Assembly (NCBI GenBank): GCA_045807125.1
Contig: JBJMHZ010000005.1
Coordinates: 248,001 to 312,000, forward strand
Source: JBJMHZ01 sp045807125
GTDB taxonomy: Bacteria > Actinomycetota > Actinomycetes > JAWWOL01
Reading direction: 5' to 3'
DNA: 64,000 nucleotides
A program made the translations under genes and the position numbers. Positions 16,892 through 25,733 of this stretch are shown here, in pieces (position 1 is the stretch's first letter; every line of letters begins with the position of its first letter). A model generated the notes under the pieces. The model ran no database searches. It saw nothing but the letters and a program-made list of their open reading frames with translations, and was not told the DNA's origin.

Positions 16892-17557
16892 TCAGGGGGG
16901 AGGGGTGGAAGTTGCTGGCGGCGGCGACCCTCGTCGCTGGTGCCCGGGTTTAATGTAGTCCTTGTGAACGCGCGGCCACTCCTTAATGGGTGAAGTTCCT
17001 TGACACATATCATCCGGTCTGCGCGTGCGCTCATCTACGTCCAGTGCCGTCGCGGTGATCTCGGGCCACCAGTCATCCTTATATATTACGCGCTGCCTGA
17101 GCTTCGTACTCTTATGTAACACATAATAAACCCAGCCGCACCAATCATCACGATTTGAGTTTGAGTCGGCGGTCGGCAATTTCTGAACCGATGCCATGGC
17201 CATCGACAGCACGTCCAGCATAGCATCACCGCACTGCTGCGTCTTGGACTCCGGTTTACCGGAAGGGCCGGCCTTCCAGACATACGCGTAGCATGGGTCA
17301 TCCTTTGCCACTTTGAAGAGGATGTCTTCGTCGCGCTCCATCAGCCCCAGGTTGAAACTCAGGAACTCTGAGGCCGAAGAAAGCTTGGTCTGCCTATTCA
17401 TCTGCCTTGTCTGCTGCGTCATCTGGTAACTTTGATAAATCAGCACCAGGATCGTCGCGATCAGGATCACGCGTTCGACGCGCTCCCCTTTGATCCTCGG
17501 GAGCCTGCCCTTGGTCTTATCGTACAAATCCCGACCCTTTCCACTCAGTGGGGTCAT
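16892..17557 (-). CDS. Single-pass membrane protein of unknown function
   Basis: A 221-residue protein with AGGAAGG ahead of its ATG. Residues about 27-45 (VERVILIATILVLIYQSYQ) form one membrane helix preceded by a basic cytosolic leader and followed by a polar QTRQMNRQT linker. The remaining part has several Trp and Cys residues (DDWCGWVYYVLHKS, DDWWPEI) and a Pro/Ser-rich tail. The layout (one helix near the N terminus, then helical segments with acidic stretches) is seen in uncharacterised small proteins. First gene of the 17.6-13.9 kb cluster. Confidence 0.6.
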   Translation of the reverse strand: MTPLSGKGRDLYDKTKGRLPRIKGERVERVILIATILVLIYQSYQMTQQTRQMNRQTKLSSASEFLSFNLGLMERDEDILFKVAKDDPCYAYVWKAGPSGKPESKTQQCGDAMLDVLSMAMASVQKLPTADSNSNRDDWCGWVYYVLHKSTKLRQRVIYKDDWWPEITATALDVDERTRRPDDMCQGTSPIKEWPRVHKDYIKPGHQRRGSPPPATSTPPP

Positions 17558-17610
17558 TCACTGACTTCCTTCCTATAGGACAACTGCGATGGCGCGCCTA
17601 CTCGCTTGGG

Positions 17611-18147
17611 CTAGGAAGCCGGGATATCGAAGGTCCAGTCTTGCCGCTGGTGGTACCAGGTGGAGCCGACACGGTAGACCACGTCGACGCTCGGTAAGAC
17701 GTAGTGTCCCGGTCGTTGGGCGACGACCTCGACCGTTTCGAAGTAGGAGCTGGTTCGGGACAGGGCGAGCCCCTTGAACGGCAACGGTTCAAAGTGGACC
17801 TTGCGCTTGTCCTCGGCGGTGATGACGACGTAACCGCCGCCGGTGGGGATGCGGCTGTAGGCGTGCAGACCGCTCACCTTGAGCCCGTCGGGCACGCCGC
17901 CGGGGAAGGTGACGTGGTCGAGGACGACAGTGCCCTTCTCCGGTGGGTCGATGGGCAGCTCAAACTCGATCGGCTCGCCTACCTTGGCCGCGTGCGACGT
18001 GGAGCCGGCCGCCCCCGGTAGGAAGTGGCCGGCCTTGGGATGGCTTGCGCTGCTGTGGTGCCAGGGCGGCGCGCAGCCGGTCAGCAGGAGTGCCAGCGCC
18101 GCGGCAAGCGCGGCTGCCCGTGGTCGCCTGATCGTCGCGTCGCTCAT
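17611..18147 (-). CDS. Secreted lipoprotein
   Basis: From ATG 18147 the protein is 178 residues with a twin-Arg-free signal peptide ending in the lipobox LLLTGC, so Cys near residue 22 would be lipidated. The mature part is beta-rich (FELPIDPPEKGTVVLDHVTF, GGYVVITAEDKRKV) and ends RQDWTFDIPAS. Its ATG overlaps the TGA of the large secreted protein (TGATG), so the two are translationally coupled and probably act together at the cell surface. No family named. The longer frame upstream (to 18237) overlaps the neighbour and is rejected. Confidence 0.75.
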   Translation of the reverse strand: MSDATIRRPRAAALAAALALLLTGCAPPWHHSSASHPKAGHFLPGAAGSTSHAAKVGEPIEFELPIDPPEKGTVVLDHVTFPGGVPDGLKVSGLHAYSRIPTGGGYVVITAEDKRKVHFEPLPFKGLALSRTSSYFETVEVVAQRPGHYVLPSVDVVYRVGSTWYHQRQDWTFDIPAS

Positions 18148-21077
18148 CAGTAGCTGAAGAAGACGGAGGCGGACTTCCACGGTGCGTTGGTGCCCCAGAC
18201 ATCGTGTCTGCCCATCAGGTGCCCGGCGCGGATGCACTGCGCGTAGCTAGTGCTGCGGTCATGGCGCACCGAAAGGCCGACGCCGAAGGCGGACGCGCCG
18301 GCGCCGTAGTAGATGCTGTTGGTGTTACGGACGCAGATGCTGGTGCTGGGGTCGACGTAGTCGCGGTAGCGCGGGTCGGCGTTCCAATAGGTGGGGCCGT
18401 CGAAGCGCGAGACGTCTGAGCCTTGCTGCCAGTGCGACTGCATATCCCCGACGCGCACCCAGTAGTTGGTGTAGTGCACGTAGCCGGCGTTGTCGGTGTA
18501 GCAGGTGTAAACGTCCCGCCCCTTGTAAAACGTCGCCTGGATCTTGATCCGCCAGCCGTTGAAGGAGCCCCACCAGTTGTCTGGCTGTAGGTCCCAGCTG
18601 CGCTCGCGGCCGGCTCCGACGCTGCCGTTGGCGCTGTAGTGGGAGCCGTCGAAGGACAGCGCGAACTCGACGTTGATCGAGCTGGAGCTGGCGAAGTCGA
18701 AGTTGCTGGCGGCGTCCCAGTACGAGTGCACGGCACCCACGGTCACCCACTGGGTGGTCACCTTGTCGGTCACGGTGCTCTTGGCGCAGCCACCGCCGTT
18801 CGGGGTCACCGCGGCTCCCGTGTAGTTCACGCCGTCGGCCACCAGCGGGTTGTACGAACTCGTGTTCGTGTCACCGGTCGCGCTCTCCCACGTCGGCAGG
18901 GTGGCGTCGGCGTCGATGTCCTCGATGCCGCGCCAGGCGCTGGCGCTCTCCTGCGCGTCCGTCGTGTCGATGGTGTTGGTCTGCAGCGGGTAGAAGGTGG
19001 CGGTCGGAGCGGTGCTGCTCAGCTCCGGGTTACCGAGCGGCAGCTGGGCACCCCCGCCCGGCGGTTGCTCCACCTGGACAGTGGCGGCGTGGGAGGCCAG
19101 CATCGGGCGGGTGGTGGTGCCGATCGTCGTCGTACCGATGATGACGGCGCGGACGTTGATGCGGCCCTGCTGCGCATCCGCCTGCTGCTGCGCGGCCGCC
19201 GGCAGCGGGTTCGGCAGGGCGTACGAGTAGTAGCCCTGCGAATCGGTGGTGGTCGTGCCGAGCAGCGTCTCGCTGCCGTCCTCGCCGAGAAGGTAGACGT
19301 CGACGTGCGCGTTCGGCACGGCCGTGCCGCTGGAAGTCTTGGCGTAGCCAGCGGCGTCGAGCGGCGTCGATGGCGGTGTGGCCGGTGGGGCGTCGGTCGG
19401 GTGGGTAGAGGGCTCGCTGGCGTCGTTGGCCTGCGGCTTGCTGCCGACGATGCCGTCGAGGCCGGTGCCGATGCCGTTCTTGGCCGCCACTGCCACCGTG
19501 TAGCCGGTGCTGCTGCTCAGGCCGGTGATGGTGGCCGACCGGGCGGTAGGCACCGCGTTCTGCGTCACCATGGGCGACGTGCCGTCCAGCGGCACCGCTC
19601 GTAGCATGTAAGCGGTGATGGCCGCGCCGCCGTCACCACTGGACGCGGCCCAGCTCACCACGCCCGAGGTCGCAGACGGTGACCACGTCACGCCGCTCAC
19701 CTGACCCGGGGCGTGCGGCGTGGCGTAGTAGCCGTGAGCGCGGATGACGATGTCGACGGGGTAGTCGCCACCGTTCCAGACGTAGACGGTGCCGTCGGGG
19801 TTGACGTCGGTATAGGCGGCGACCTCGAAGTTCGAGGTGCGCCCGGTGGGGCTGTACCAGAGGGTGGCGGTATGGCTGACGGTGTCGTCGCTGTAGAGGC
19901 CGAGCCAGCCGTCGTGGCCGGGGTTGACCGCAACGACCTGGGCGGCGATGCCGGAGACGCCGGTGGCCGGGATCGAGCCGGTGCCGAGGATCTGGACGGT
20001 GCAGCCGGAGTGCGCGGCCAGCTTTGGTGAGTCACCGGTGGTGGGGCAGGCGCTCGTGCCGGTGGCGGTGGTGGTGTCGAAGACCTTGCGCTGGGTCGGT
20101 ACGAAGCTCGACCCAGGCGTCGATGAGGGCGGGGCGCTGTAGTAGCCGCGAACCCGGATCGTGACGGTCGCGGTGCCGGTGCAGCCGAGAAGCTGGAGAT
20201 TGAGCTGCCCGTTGCTCGGCAGGGCGATCAGGTCGAAGTTCTCGCCGTCCTGCCCCGCGGTGAACGCGCCGTCGTAGTCCGAGCGCCCGCTGCCCGCTGG
20301 GGTGAGCGAGAACCCGCCGCTGCACGTCGGGTCCTGCACGACCGTCTGCAACGCCACCGCGGTCGCCGACCCGTCGGTGGGCACGCCCGCGTTGCCGGTC
20401 ACCTGCACCGCGTACGTGTTGCTGCCGATGGCGAGCGGGCCGCTGGTGCCGGTGCCGTTGCGGGTGAACCCGCTCGGGCTGTTGCTCGAGCTGGCCAAGA
20501 GCGCCGGGTCGTAGCCGACGTACGTCGAGCCCGCGCTGGTGGTGGACGAGCCGGTGTAGTAGCCGTGCAGCCGCACCACCAGCCGGGAGAGCACGGCACC
20601 GCTCGGGATCGGCGAGAAGCCGGTGATTGCCAGCGCCACCGTGCCATTGGTGGCCGGGGTGACGATGTCGAAGCCGTTGCGCTCCCCAGTGGCGGGGAAC
20701 GTCAGCGACGTGTCCGTCGCGCCGGCCGCGGCACCGGTCGACAGCGCTCCGGCGAAGTTCCCCGAGACGTTGTACTCCAGCACCACCGCCGAGGCGCTGG
20801 CCGGCACCCCGGTAGCCGTCCCGCCGACCGACGTCACCGAGAACGTTAGCGTCGAGCCGGGGGCGAGGTTCGGCGACGCGACGCCGGTGCCGTTGCGCGA
20901 GTCGAGAACGGCAGTGCCTGCGATCGGGGTGAACTGACCAGCCGCTGGCAGCAGCGACACGCCACTCGCCGAAGCGGAGGCACCGCTCATGGACGCCACC
21001 GCACCGCCGCTGATGAGCGGCAACGCCACTACAACAGCGGCCAGTAGGCGCCGCCACGTCGACCCAACCCCGAGCAT
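18147..21077 (-). CDS. Large secreted multidomain protein (DxRNGTG repeats, Fn3, carboxypeptidase-regulatory domain)
   Basis: From ATG 21077, about 976 residues. A signal peptide (RRLLAAVVVALPLISGGAVA) is followed by three related ~135-residue beta domains. The first starts FTPIAGTAVLDSRNGTG and each ends in HGYY or RGYY; this resembles actinobacterial surface repeats with a VLDTRNGTG motif. Then comes a fibronectin type III domain (GQVSGVTWSPSATSGVVSW to GYTVAVAAKNG), a carboxypeptidase-regulatory-like domain (PNAHVDVYLLGEDGS, DSQGYYSYALP), and a ~330-residue Trp/Tyr/Asn-rich C-terminal region with no named match. It is probably displayed or secreted and may bind surfaces or polymers. The frame to 21380 adds a spurious leader. 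Confidence 0.82.
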   Translation of the reverse strand: MLGVGSTWRRLLAAVVVALPLISGGAVASMSGASASASGVSLLPAAGQFTPIAGTAVLDSRNGTGVASPNLAPGSTLTFSVTSVGGTATGVPASASAVVLEYNVSGNFAGALSTGAAAGATDTSLTFPATGERNGFDIVTPATNGTVALAITGFSPIPSGAVLSRLVVRLHGYYTGSSTTSAGSTYVGYDPALLASSSNSPSGFTRNGTGTSGPLAIGSNTYAVQVTGNAGVPTDGSATAVALQTVVQDPTCSGGFSLTPAGSGRSDYDGAFTAGQDGENFDLIALPSNGQLNLQLLGCTGTATVTIRVRGYYSAPPSSTPGSSFVPTQRKVFDTTTATGTSACPTTGDSPKLAAHSGCTVQILGTGSIPATGVSGIAAQVVAVNPGHDGWLGLYSDDTVSHTATLWYSPTGRTSNFEVAAYTDVNPDGTVYVWNGGDYPVDIVIRAHGYYATPHAPGQVSGVTWSPSATSGVVSWAASSGDGGAAITAYMLRAVPLDGTSPMVTQNAVPTARSATITGLSSSTGYTVAVAAKNGIGTGLDGIVGSKPQANDASEPSTHPTDAPPATPPSTPLDAAGYAKTSSGTAVPNAHVDVYLLGEDGSETLLGTTTTDSQGYYSYALPNPLPAAAQQQADAQQGRINVRAVIIGTTTIGTTTRPMLASHAATVQVEQPPGGGAQLPLGNPELSSTAPTATFYPLQTNTIDTTDAQESASAWRGIEDIDADATLPTWESATGDTNTSSYNPLVADGVNYTGAAVTPNGGGCAKSTVTDKVTTQWVTVGAVHSYWDAASNFDFASSSSINVEFALSFDGSHYSANGSVGAGRERSWDLQPDNWWGSFNGWRIKIQATFYKGRDVYTCYTDNAGYVHYTNYWVRVGDMQSHWQQGSDVSRFDGPTYWNADPRYRDYVDPSTSICVRNTNSIYYGAGASAFGVGLSVRHDRSTSYAQCIRAGHLMGRHDVWGTNAPWKSASVFFSY

Positions 21078-21094
21078 CTGCCATCCCCGCGTAG

Positions 21095-21129
21095 ACGCGC
21101 GTTGGCTCCCCGAGCGGGCCAACGCGCGT
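21095..21129. promoter_or_regulatory. Perfect inverted repeat in the leader of the secreted protein gene
   Basis: ACGCGCGTTGGC, an 11-nt loop, then GCCAACGCGCGT: a perfect 12-bp inverted repeat that lies 17 bp upstream of the ATG at 21077. It could be an operator or an RNA hairpin in the 5' leader that limits translation. Confidence 0.5.
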
Positions 21130-21227
21130 TGTCGCAGGGTACTAGACAGTGATCCACAGGGGTAGTGATTCGCGCAACGAAGTGTTAGCCAGTCGAGTGG
21201 ACTTAGGCACTGGTACAGGGAAGAGCG

Positions 21228-22283
21228 ATGGCTGCTGAACGTGTCGCGGTGCTGCTGGGAGCTGGAGCATCGGCTCCGGCCGGTATACCAACTGCCGTGC
21301 CGATGACGGATCAACTGCTTGCCCCCTCGCGCCTGCTCCTCCCCGAGGGCAGGCGCACCGAGGAGCAGTACATGCGCCAAGTCTTCTTACAGGTGAGGGA
21401 CTTGCTCAGACAATGGTTCGCCAGCCAGGGCAGGAGCGATCCCATTGACGTCGAGACGATTATGGATGCCGCGCTGCGCTTAGCGACGCGCGACGAAGAC
21501 GACATCGCACCCTTCGTCGCACAATGGTCGGCGGGAGTACGAGAGCCGCGCTGGTACGGAATCCAACGACCGGCGCTGCGAGCGGTTGCTGCACTGGTAC
21601 AGCTCGGCCCGGCTGCCGACCTTGGTTACCTGACGCCTCTGTTCGATCTCACCTTCCGACAAGGTGGGCTGACCGTCGCAACGTTGAACTACGACCGGAC
21701 GGTCGAGGAAGCGGCGTGGCGATCCGGGAAGGGCGTAGCAGTCGAGACCGGTTTCACTGAGTGGTTCGGCAATCCACGGCTGACCTTCACCGACGACTCG
21801 CTACGCCTCCTGAAGCTGCACGGATCGGCAGACTGGGTGCACGTTATCTTAAGCGGCATGGCGCACGGCGGCAGCGGAGGCGACCAATTCTATTCATCGT
21901 CCCCCCCAGAAACGCTGCTCAATCAGGCCGACGACGATGAGCCCGGCATTATCTTCGGTGGGCGGAGCAAGCTACGGGCTGAAGGGCCCTACTTGCGGCT
22001 TTACCAGGAGTTCACCGAGGAGTTGGAGCGGGCGTCCCGGCTGGTAGTAGTCGGGTACTCCTTCCGAGACCAGCATATCAACCACCTGATCCGAAACTTC
22101 GTACGACGACGTGGGGATGTGGTCGTGGTCGATCCCTTCCGGTCGCCCGAGCTTGAACAACGCATCCGCATCACGCATGATCGATATCAGCCGCCAGTAC
22201 GGTTCATCGAAGCGTCTGTCGCAGCTGGTCTCGGGGACGCACTCTTCCGGCCGGTGACTGAGCTGCCGGAGGTAGAGCCATAG
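21228..22283 (+). CDS. SIR2-like domain protein
   Basis: A 351-residue protein, AGGGAAGAG before the ATG. SIR2 signature: VLLGAGASAPAGIPTAVPMT (NAD-binding Gly loop) at residues 8-27, TLNYDRTVEEAA with the Asn-Tyr-Asp turn, LLKLHGSADW with the catalytic-type His, and VVVGYSFRDQHINHLI near the end. SIR2-like proteins in defence islands (Thoeris ThsA, DSR, pAgo-associated) deplete NAD+ on infection. No second effector or sensor is fused, and the gene stands alone on the plus strand, so its partner is not obvious. Enzyme activity is inferred. Confidence 0.82.
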   Translation: MAAERVAVLLGAGASAPAGIPTAVPMTDQLLAPSRLLLPEGRRTEEQYMRQVFLQVRDLLRQWFASQGRSDPIDVETIMDAALRLATRDEDDIAPFVAQWSAGVREPRWYGIQRPALRAVAALVQLGPAADLGYLTPLFDLTFRQGGLTVATLNYDRTVEEAAWRSGKGVAVETGFTEWFGNPRLTFTDDSLRLLKLHGSADWVHVILSGMAHGGSGGDQFYSSSPPETLLNQADDDEPGIIFGGRSKLRAEGPYLRLYQEFTEELERASRLVVVGYSFRDQHINHLIRNFVRRRGDVVVVDPFRSPELEQRIRITHDRYQPPVRFIEASVAAGLGDALFRPVTELPEVEP

Positions 22284-22342
22284 GGCGCAGCAGCGTACAC
22301 GGCTCTGTCGAGCCTCTCAGTATGTTACTTCAACCAAAGTAA

Positions 22343-22370
22343 AGCCCTGAGATCATTCGATCCCAGGGCT
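22343..22370 (+). terminator. Hairpin after the SIR2 gene
   Basis: AGCCCTG A GATC ATTC GATC C CAGGGCT forms an 11-bp stem with one internal mismatch and a 4-nt loop, 60 bp after the SIR2 stop. There is no T run, as is usual for actinobacterial terminators. Confidence 0.55.
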
Positions 22371-22699
22371 AGGGGCCGGGCACCTAAGAGAGGCAGGTAA
22401 CAATGGGACAACGGCATCCACGCCAGCTGGCTCTCGCTCATAGGCGCCATCAATATCATCTGTAAATCAGCTCTCGTGTATAGCAGGGGGCTGAAGCCCC
22501 ACGCCGGCCCCACCGACATTGTCATTTCATATAGAGGCGGCTGCTTGTCACTGGTGTGCTGCCTCGCACGTAGCAGCGCCCTGGCTAGGGAGGCCATCCG
22601 GTAGTACCGTCAGGCTCGCCGATGTGAGTTCAAAGACCCCAGTGCGAACCATCAAAAGCACAGCTAGCCATGCAGAGCACACCGCCAGGAGGGACAAGA
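22371..22699. other. About 330 bp without a supportable gene
   Basis: No plausible frame with a ribosome site. It holds a small hairpin near 22486 (GGGGC TGAA GCCCC) and then the AGGAGGG ribosome site for the gene at 22700. It could hold an RNA or promoter, but nothing decisive is seen. Confidence 0.35.
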
Positions 22700-22900
22700 A
22701 TGGCTTACTATCAGTGTCATTTCAGTGGGGGTTGGGGGCAGGTGGGTGCCGACCAGTACCCAACCCAGGAGGATGCTGAGGCATACGCCCAAACGTCGGG
22801 GCACGGGGGGACGGTCGTTATATATCGTTACGAAGACGATGGAACTTATGGCCGAAAAGCTAGCCACATGGTTTCAGCCGGGCATCTCCCCCTCCGGTGA
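22700..22900 (+). CDS. Small hypothetical protein
   Basis: Sixty-six residues starting at ATG 22700, chosen because AGGAGGG lies 6 nt upstream; the earlier ATG at 22670 has no such site. Sequence: MAYYQCHFSGGWGQVGADQ, then a Tyr/Thr-rich middle with a beta-strand IYRYEDDG. The length and pattern suggest a small DUF-type protein. Function unknown. Confidence 0.5.
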   Translation: MAYYQCHFSGGWGQVGADQYPTQEDAEAYAQTSGHGGTVVIYRYEDDGTYGRKASHMVSAGHLPLR

Positions 22901-22942
22901 ACCTGCCCGCCCTGACCGATTCTACTGAGTCGGAGTCTACCG

Positions 22943-23446
22943 ATGTCACTCCCTCCAATTAATACAATGTTCGCGCTCGAAGAAATACGGCGGGCAATCC
23001 GCGAGCGAGCCAAGATAGCATCTTACTATGCTAGCGAAGAGGCTCGGCTTATCAGGCCACGTCGTAATCCAACCCAACTCGCTCATGATCATGTATGGCG
23101 ACTGGCGGAGTACGTCGAGAGGAGTGGCGACACAAGCATCCAGATCGCGGTGGAGGGCCAAATTGATACGCAGGACCGCAGCAGCAGAGGTCAGGCCCAT
23201 GTGGGCGCATGGATGATCACCAATGCGGCCGCAGTCTTCGCGAGCAACTATCGAACCACGGCAGTCTTTCCACACGAGCGCACAAGCAACCTATCTGTTC
23301 GGACGAGCGGGCTGCTCCAATCAGAGACCGTGATCCGCTTTTCGTGTGATGACGTTGCCTGGCTGGGAGCCTATCTCGGTAGCTCGAAGATCGGCGAATT
23401 ATTCGCAGGCATATGGGCCGAGCGCGTCGAGCGCGCGACTCGGTAG
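22943..23446 (+). CDS. Hypothetical protein
   Basis: A 167-residue protein, GGAG 7 nt before the ATG. N-terminal helical part (FALEEIRRAIRERAKIASYYASEEARLI) followed by a mixed domain (AHVGAWMITNAAAVFASN, SVRTSGLLQSETVIRFSCDDVAWLGAYL). No family recognised. It faces the two minus-strand unknown genes across a shared terminator. Confidence 0.55.
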   Translation: MSLPPINTMFALEEIRRAIRERAKIASYYASEEARLIRPRRNPTQLAHDHVWRLAEYVERSGDTSIQIAVEGQIDTQDRSSRGQAHVGAWMITNAAAVFASNYRTTAVFPHERTSNLSVRTSGLLQSETVIRFSCDDVAWLGAYLGSSKIGELFAGIWAERVERATR

Positions 23447-23490
23447 GTATTTAGGTGATGCTAGGCGACCGACTGCTGCAAGAAGAAGCC

Positions 23491-23513
23491 CCCGAGAGGT
23501 TGTACCTCTCAGG
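23491..23513. terminator. Bidirectional hairpin between convergent genes
   Basis: GAGAGGT TGT ACCTCTC, a perfect 7-bp stem, extended by CC/GG after one mismatch. It lies between the convergent stops at 23446 and 23535, so it probably ends both transcripts. Confidence 0.65.
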
Positions 23514-23534
23514 AGCGCAGGGACGTGATCCTTA

Positions 23535-23906
23535 TCAAGGCAGGCGAGAACCCGGCCCCCAATGAGCCAGGGCTTCGTCAACTCTGAGCCTCAGTGACTG
23601 CTCTCGGACGATCGATTCGTCGCCCGTCAATGATCCGACTGCCGATGCTATGATGATCGTATCAAATAGTTGTCGAACCTCCGTAGCTAGTCCAGTGCTA
23701 GGAACATCGACGGGCCCAGGACTGTGACGGTAGAGGTCAATGAGGATCTCGATGACGCCCTCCTCCCCTAGGTCATCAAGTTCTCGTAAGGCAATCGATT
23801 CAAGCGTGCACGCGTAGTAGTGATTGAGCTCGTCAAGCCGCACTTGAGGACCGTGGATGAAGCGGTCGCGCACACGGTCCACGTACCTGCGGAAGGGTGT
23901 TCGCAT
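23535..23906 (-). CDS. Hypothetical helical protein
   Basis: A 123-residue protein with GAGG 7 nt before its ATG. It is mostly helical (RRYVDRVRDRFIHG, LNHYYACTLESIALREL, IEILIDLYRHSPGP, TEVRQLFDTIIIASAVG). No motif known. It lies 69 bp downstream of the 371-residue unknown on the same strand and probably forms a pair with it. Confidence 0.5.
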   Translation of the reverse strand: MRTPFRRYVDRVRDRFIHGPQVRLDELNHYYACTLESIALRELDDLGEEGVIEILIDLYRHSPGPVDVPSTGLATEVRQLFDTIIIASAVGSLTGDESIVREQSLRLRVDEALAHWGPGSRLP

Positions 23907-23974
23907 TTACTATCCTCACGATTCTCGATGAAGAAGCCCCTTTGATCATCTCAAATCGGCGTGGAATTGCAATA

Positions 23975-25090
23975 TCACTCACTCTCCTCATGCGCCAAAT
24001 AGCTACGTTCGCGCCCAGGGGTGCGGAATTCCTCGATCAGTCCTCGGATGTGGGCATCGGCCGCATGGCGCTCCGTCCTGTACCATTGCTTTATTCGATC
24101 GAAGTCCTCTTCTACTGCCTGACCGAACAAGTCGCAATGCCTAATGACTAGATGCACGTCGCATCGCTCGTCAGGTCGCTGAAGATCGCAACGACAGAGT
24201 GAGAGCCAGAATTCTGCCTTGACCATAAAATCATCTAGTCCCGTTGCGCCCGCCACGGCATCAAAGAAGAGATACGCTTCCTTGTGCTCTAGCAGGGCAT
24301 AGAGAACGCGCAGCTTTCCCATGTACTCATCGGGGTATGGGTCATGATATTCGATGCGTTCCGCGCTATCAACCATCTGCTCGCCGGCGCTTTCGGCGAC
24401 AGTTAACCACATTGGGCCGTGCCGGTCGAAGAACCGTTGCCTAAGGTAGCTGAACTCCACATTCCAGAACATCGCCTGCCGAAAATACTTCCGCCACGAT
24501 GGCATGGCCGAGGCTCGTTGTTCTAGTGCCGTCATAAGATCGGTCTGCAAAGCGTATGCAGTGGTCTCCATCCTGAAATAGTGGTCTCGGAACAATTGCA
24601 GCCAGTAGAGGGCTACGCTGTGTGGGACATCGCCGCCTACCTCCATCGTCCGTGCGCCCCCCAGGATATCCTCCGCTCTATCCAGCTCTAGGATTTGCTG
24701 TGCAACGAGTCGTCGAAGACCCGGCTCGACCTTCATGCGAAACCACCGGTCCTGCACACCGCTGGCCTCTTGAGTGGCTCGGCGAGCTTTGGCCGGCGGC
24801 AATTCGCTAGTCTTGTAGTGGACGCCAAAGAGCATCTTCGCGTAGGTGCCCTCTTGGGTCTCCGGCAGCTGCTCTACCGCCTCCCATACGACGCCTACTA
24901 TTGCCTGAGCTGCACCCAACGGGGTGTCGACCCGCACCCTGTGTCTTACGACGCCAAGCCCTCGCAGGGTAGACAGGCGGGCAAGCAGGGGCTCCACACC
25001 TAGTTCGTTACGACCGGCTTCACGAACAAGGGCAATCTCGTCGGTCAGCGAGTCCAGCCTCTTGTTCCAGTCGAGCGTGCCAGAAGACAT
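23975..25090 (-). CDS. Hypothetical helical protein
   Basis: A 371-residue protein, largely helical, with an N-terminal coiled-coil-like segment (DWNKRLDSLTDEIALVREAG) and a C-terminal part rich in Trp, His and Arg (SWRKYFRQAMFWNVEFSYLRQRFF, MVKAEFWLSLCRCDL). I recognise no family. A divergent plus-strand operon begins about 120 bp away. Its place between a SIR2 gene and the mobilization genes makes a defence or regulatory role possible, but that is only context. Confidence 0.6.
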   Translation of the reverse strand: MSSGTLDWNKRLDSLTDEIALVREAGRNELGVEPLLARLSTLRGLGVVRHRVRVDTPLGAAQAIVGVVWEAVEQLPETQEGTYAKMLFGVHYKTSELPPAKARRATQEASGVQDRWFRMKVEPGLRRLVAQQILELDRAEDILGGARTMEVGGDVPHSVALYWLQLFRDHYFRMETTAYALQTDLMTALEQRASAMPSWRKYFRQAMFWNVEFSYLRQRFFDRHGPMWLTVAESAGEQMVDSAERIEYHDPYPDEYMGKLRVLYALLEHKEAYLFFDAVAGATGLDDFMVKAEFWLSLCRCDLQRPDERCDVHLVIRHCDLFGQAVEEDFDRIKQWYRTERHAADAHIRGLIEEFRTPGRERSYLAHEESE

Positions 25091-25213
25091 GGCCCTAGCT
25101 TACTGCCAGCTCCATGCCAGCTCGCACCCTTCCTAGTGCATTGAGCCTTGCTGAGACTCCGAGAAGCGATGGATGTGTCTCAGGGGTCATGCCCTTTGGC
25201 GGAAGGATGCGGC

Positions 25214-25405
25214 ATGCAGGCTGACAAGGGAATCATCATTGCAAGACGAGGCGCAACAGGATCGACACTCGCCAAGATTGAACGAGAAGGCTGGTGCTGC
25301 GCGCAATGCGGAGGCAGCTTCTGCAACCACGTTTCCTCGAAACGCTGTCCGAGCTGTAACGCGCACAAGCCCATTGCCGCGCACAGACGGCAGGAGGAGA
25401 ATTGA
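25214..25405 (+). CDS. Small zinc-ribbon protein
   Basis: Sixty-three residues from ATG 25214, with AAGGA 8 nt upstream. The C-terminal half has CAQC and CPSC pairs 15 residues apart, a rubredoxin/zinc-ribbon pattern, then HRRQEEN. Function unknown. A frame of this size can occur by chance; the two Cys pairs are the main support. Confidence 0.45.
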   Translation: MQADKGIIIARRGATGSTLAKIEREGWCCAQCGGSFCNHVSSKRCPSCNAHKPIAAHRRQEEN

Positions 25406-25448
25406 CCATATACCGCCTACCTGTTCCACGTCCTACCGGAGTGGACCA

Positions 25449-25733
25449 GTGACCGACCACCTGCCGGCTCGCCGCTCGGCTTGGGACTTGGTGCGGATGC
25501 CACGCGAGGTCGCCCGCGCGCTGACCCAGGCGGAGCAGTCGGCGGCTGTCCAGGCCGCCCGGATCGAGGCGGTCTCCTACGTCACGGCCACCGGCTACCA
25601 GGCGGTCGCGAACTTGAGCGATCTTGAAGCGCGGCTCATCACCCGCTCGCCGCTGGCCGAGGCGCGGCTGCGCTTCATCGGGGACACGGGCGCGGCTCGG
25701 ATCGCCGAGATCATCGAGCGGACCCGGCCATGA
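25449..25733 (+). CDS. Small hypothetical protein, first gene of mobilization operon
   Basis: Ninety-four residues from GTG 25449. Helical: SAWDLVRMPREVARALTQAEQSAAVQAARIEAVSYVTATGYQAVANLSDLEARL. No cysteine or membrane segment. Its stop overlaps the next start (ATGA), so it begins a tightly packed operon of three small genes. Similar small helical proteins head conjugation operons of actinobacterial elements; the role is unknown. Confidence 0.6.
   Translation: MTDHLPARRSAWDLVRMPREVARALTQAEQSAAVQAARIEAVSYVTATGYQAVANLSDLEARLITRSPLAEARLRFIGDTGAARIAEIIERTRP

Noticed and set aside
22325..22597. 90-residue minus-strand frame after the SIR2 gene
   Set aside because: It ends inside the hairpin after SIR2, has no ribosome site and no recognisable pattern.
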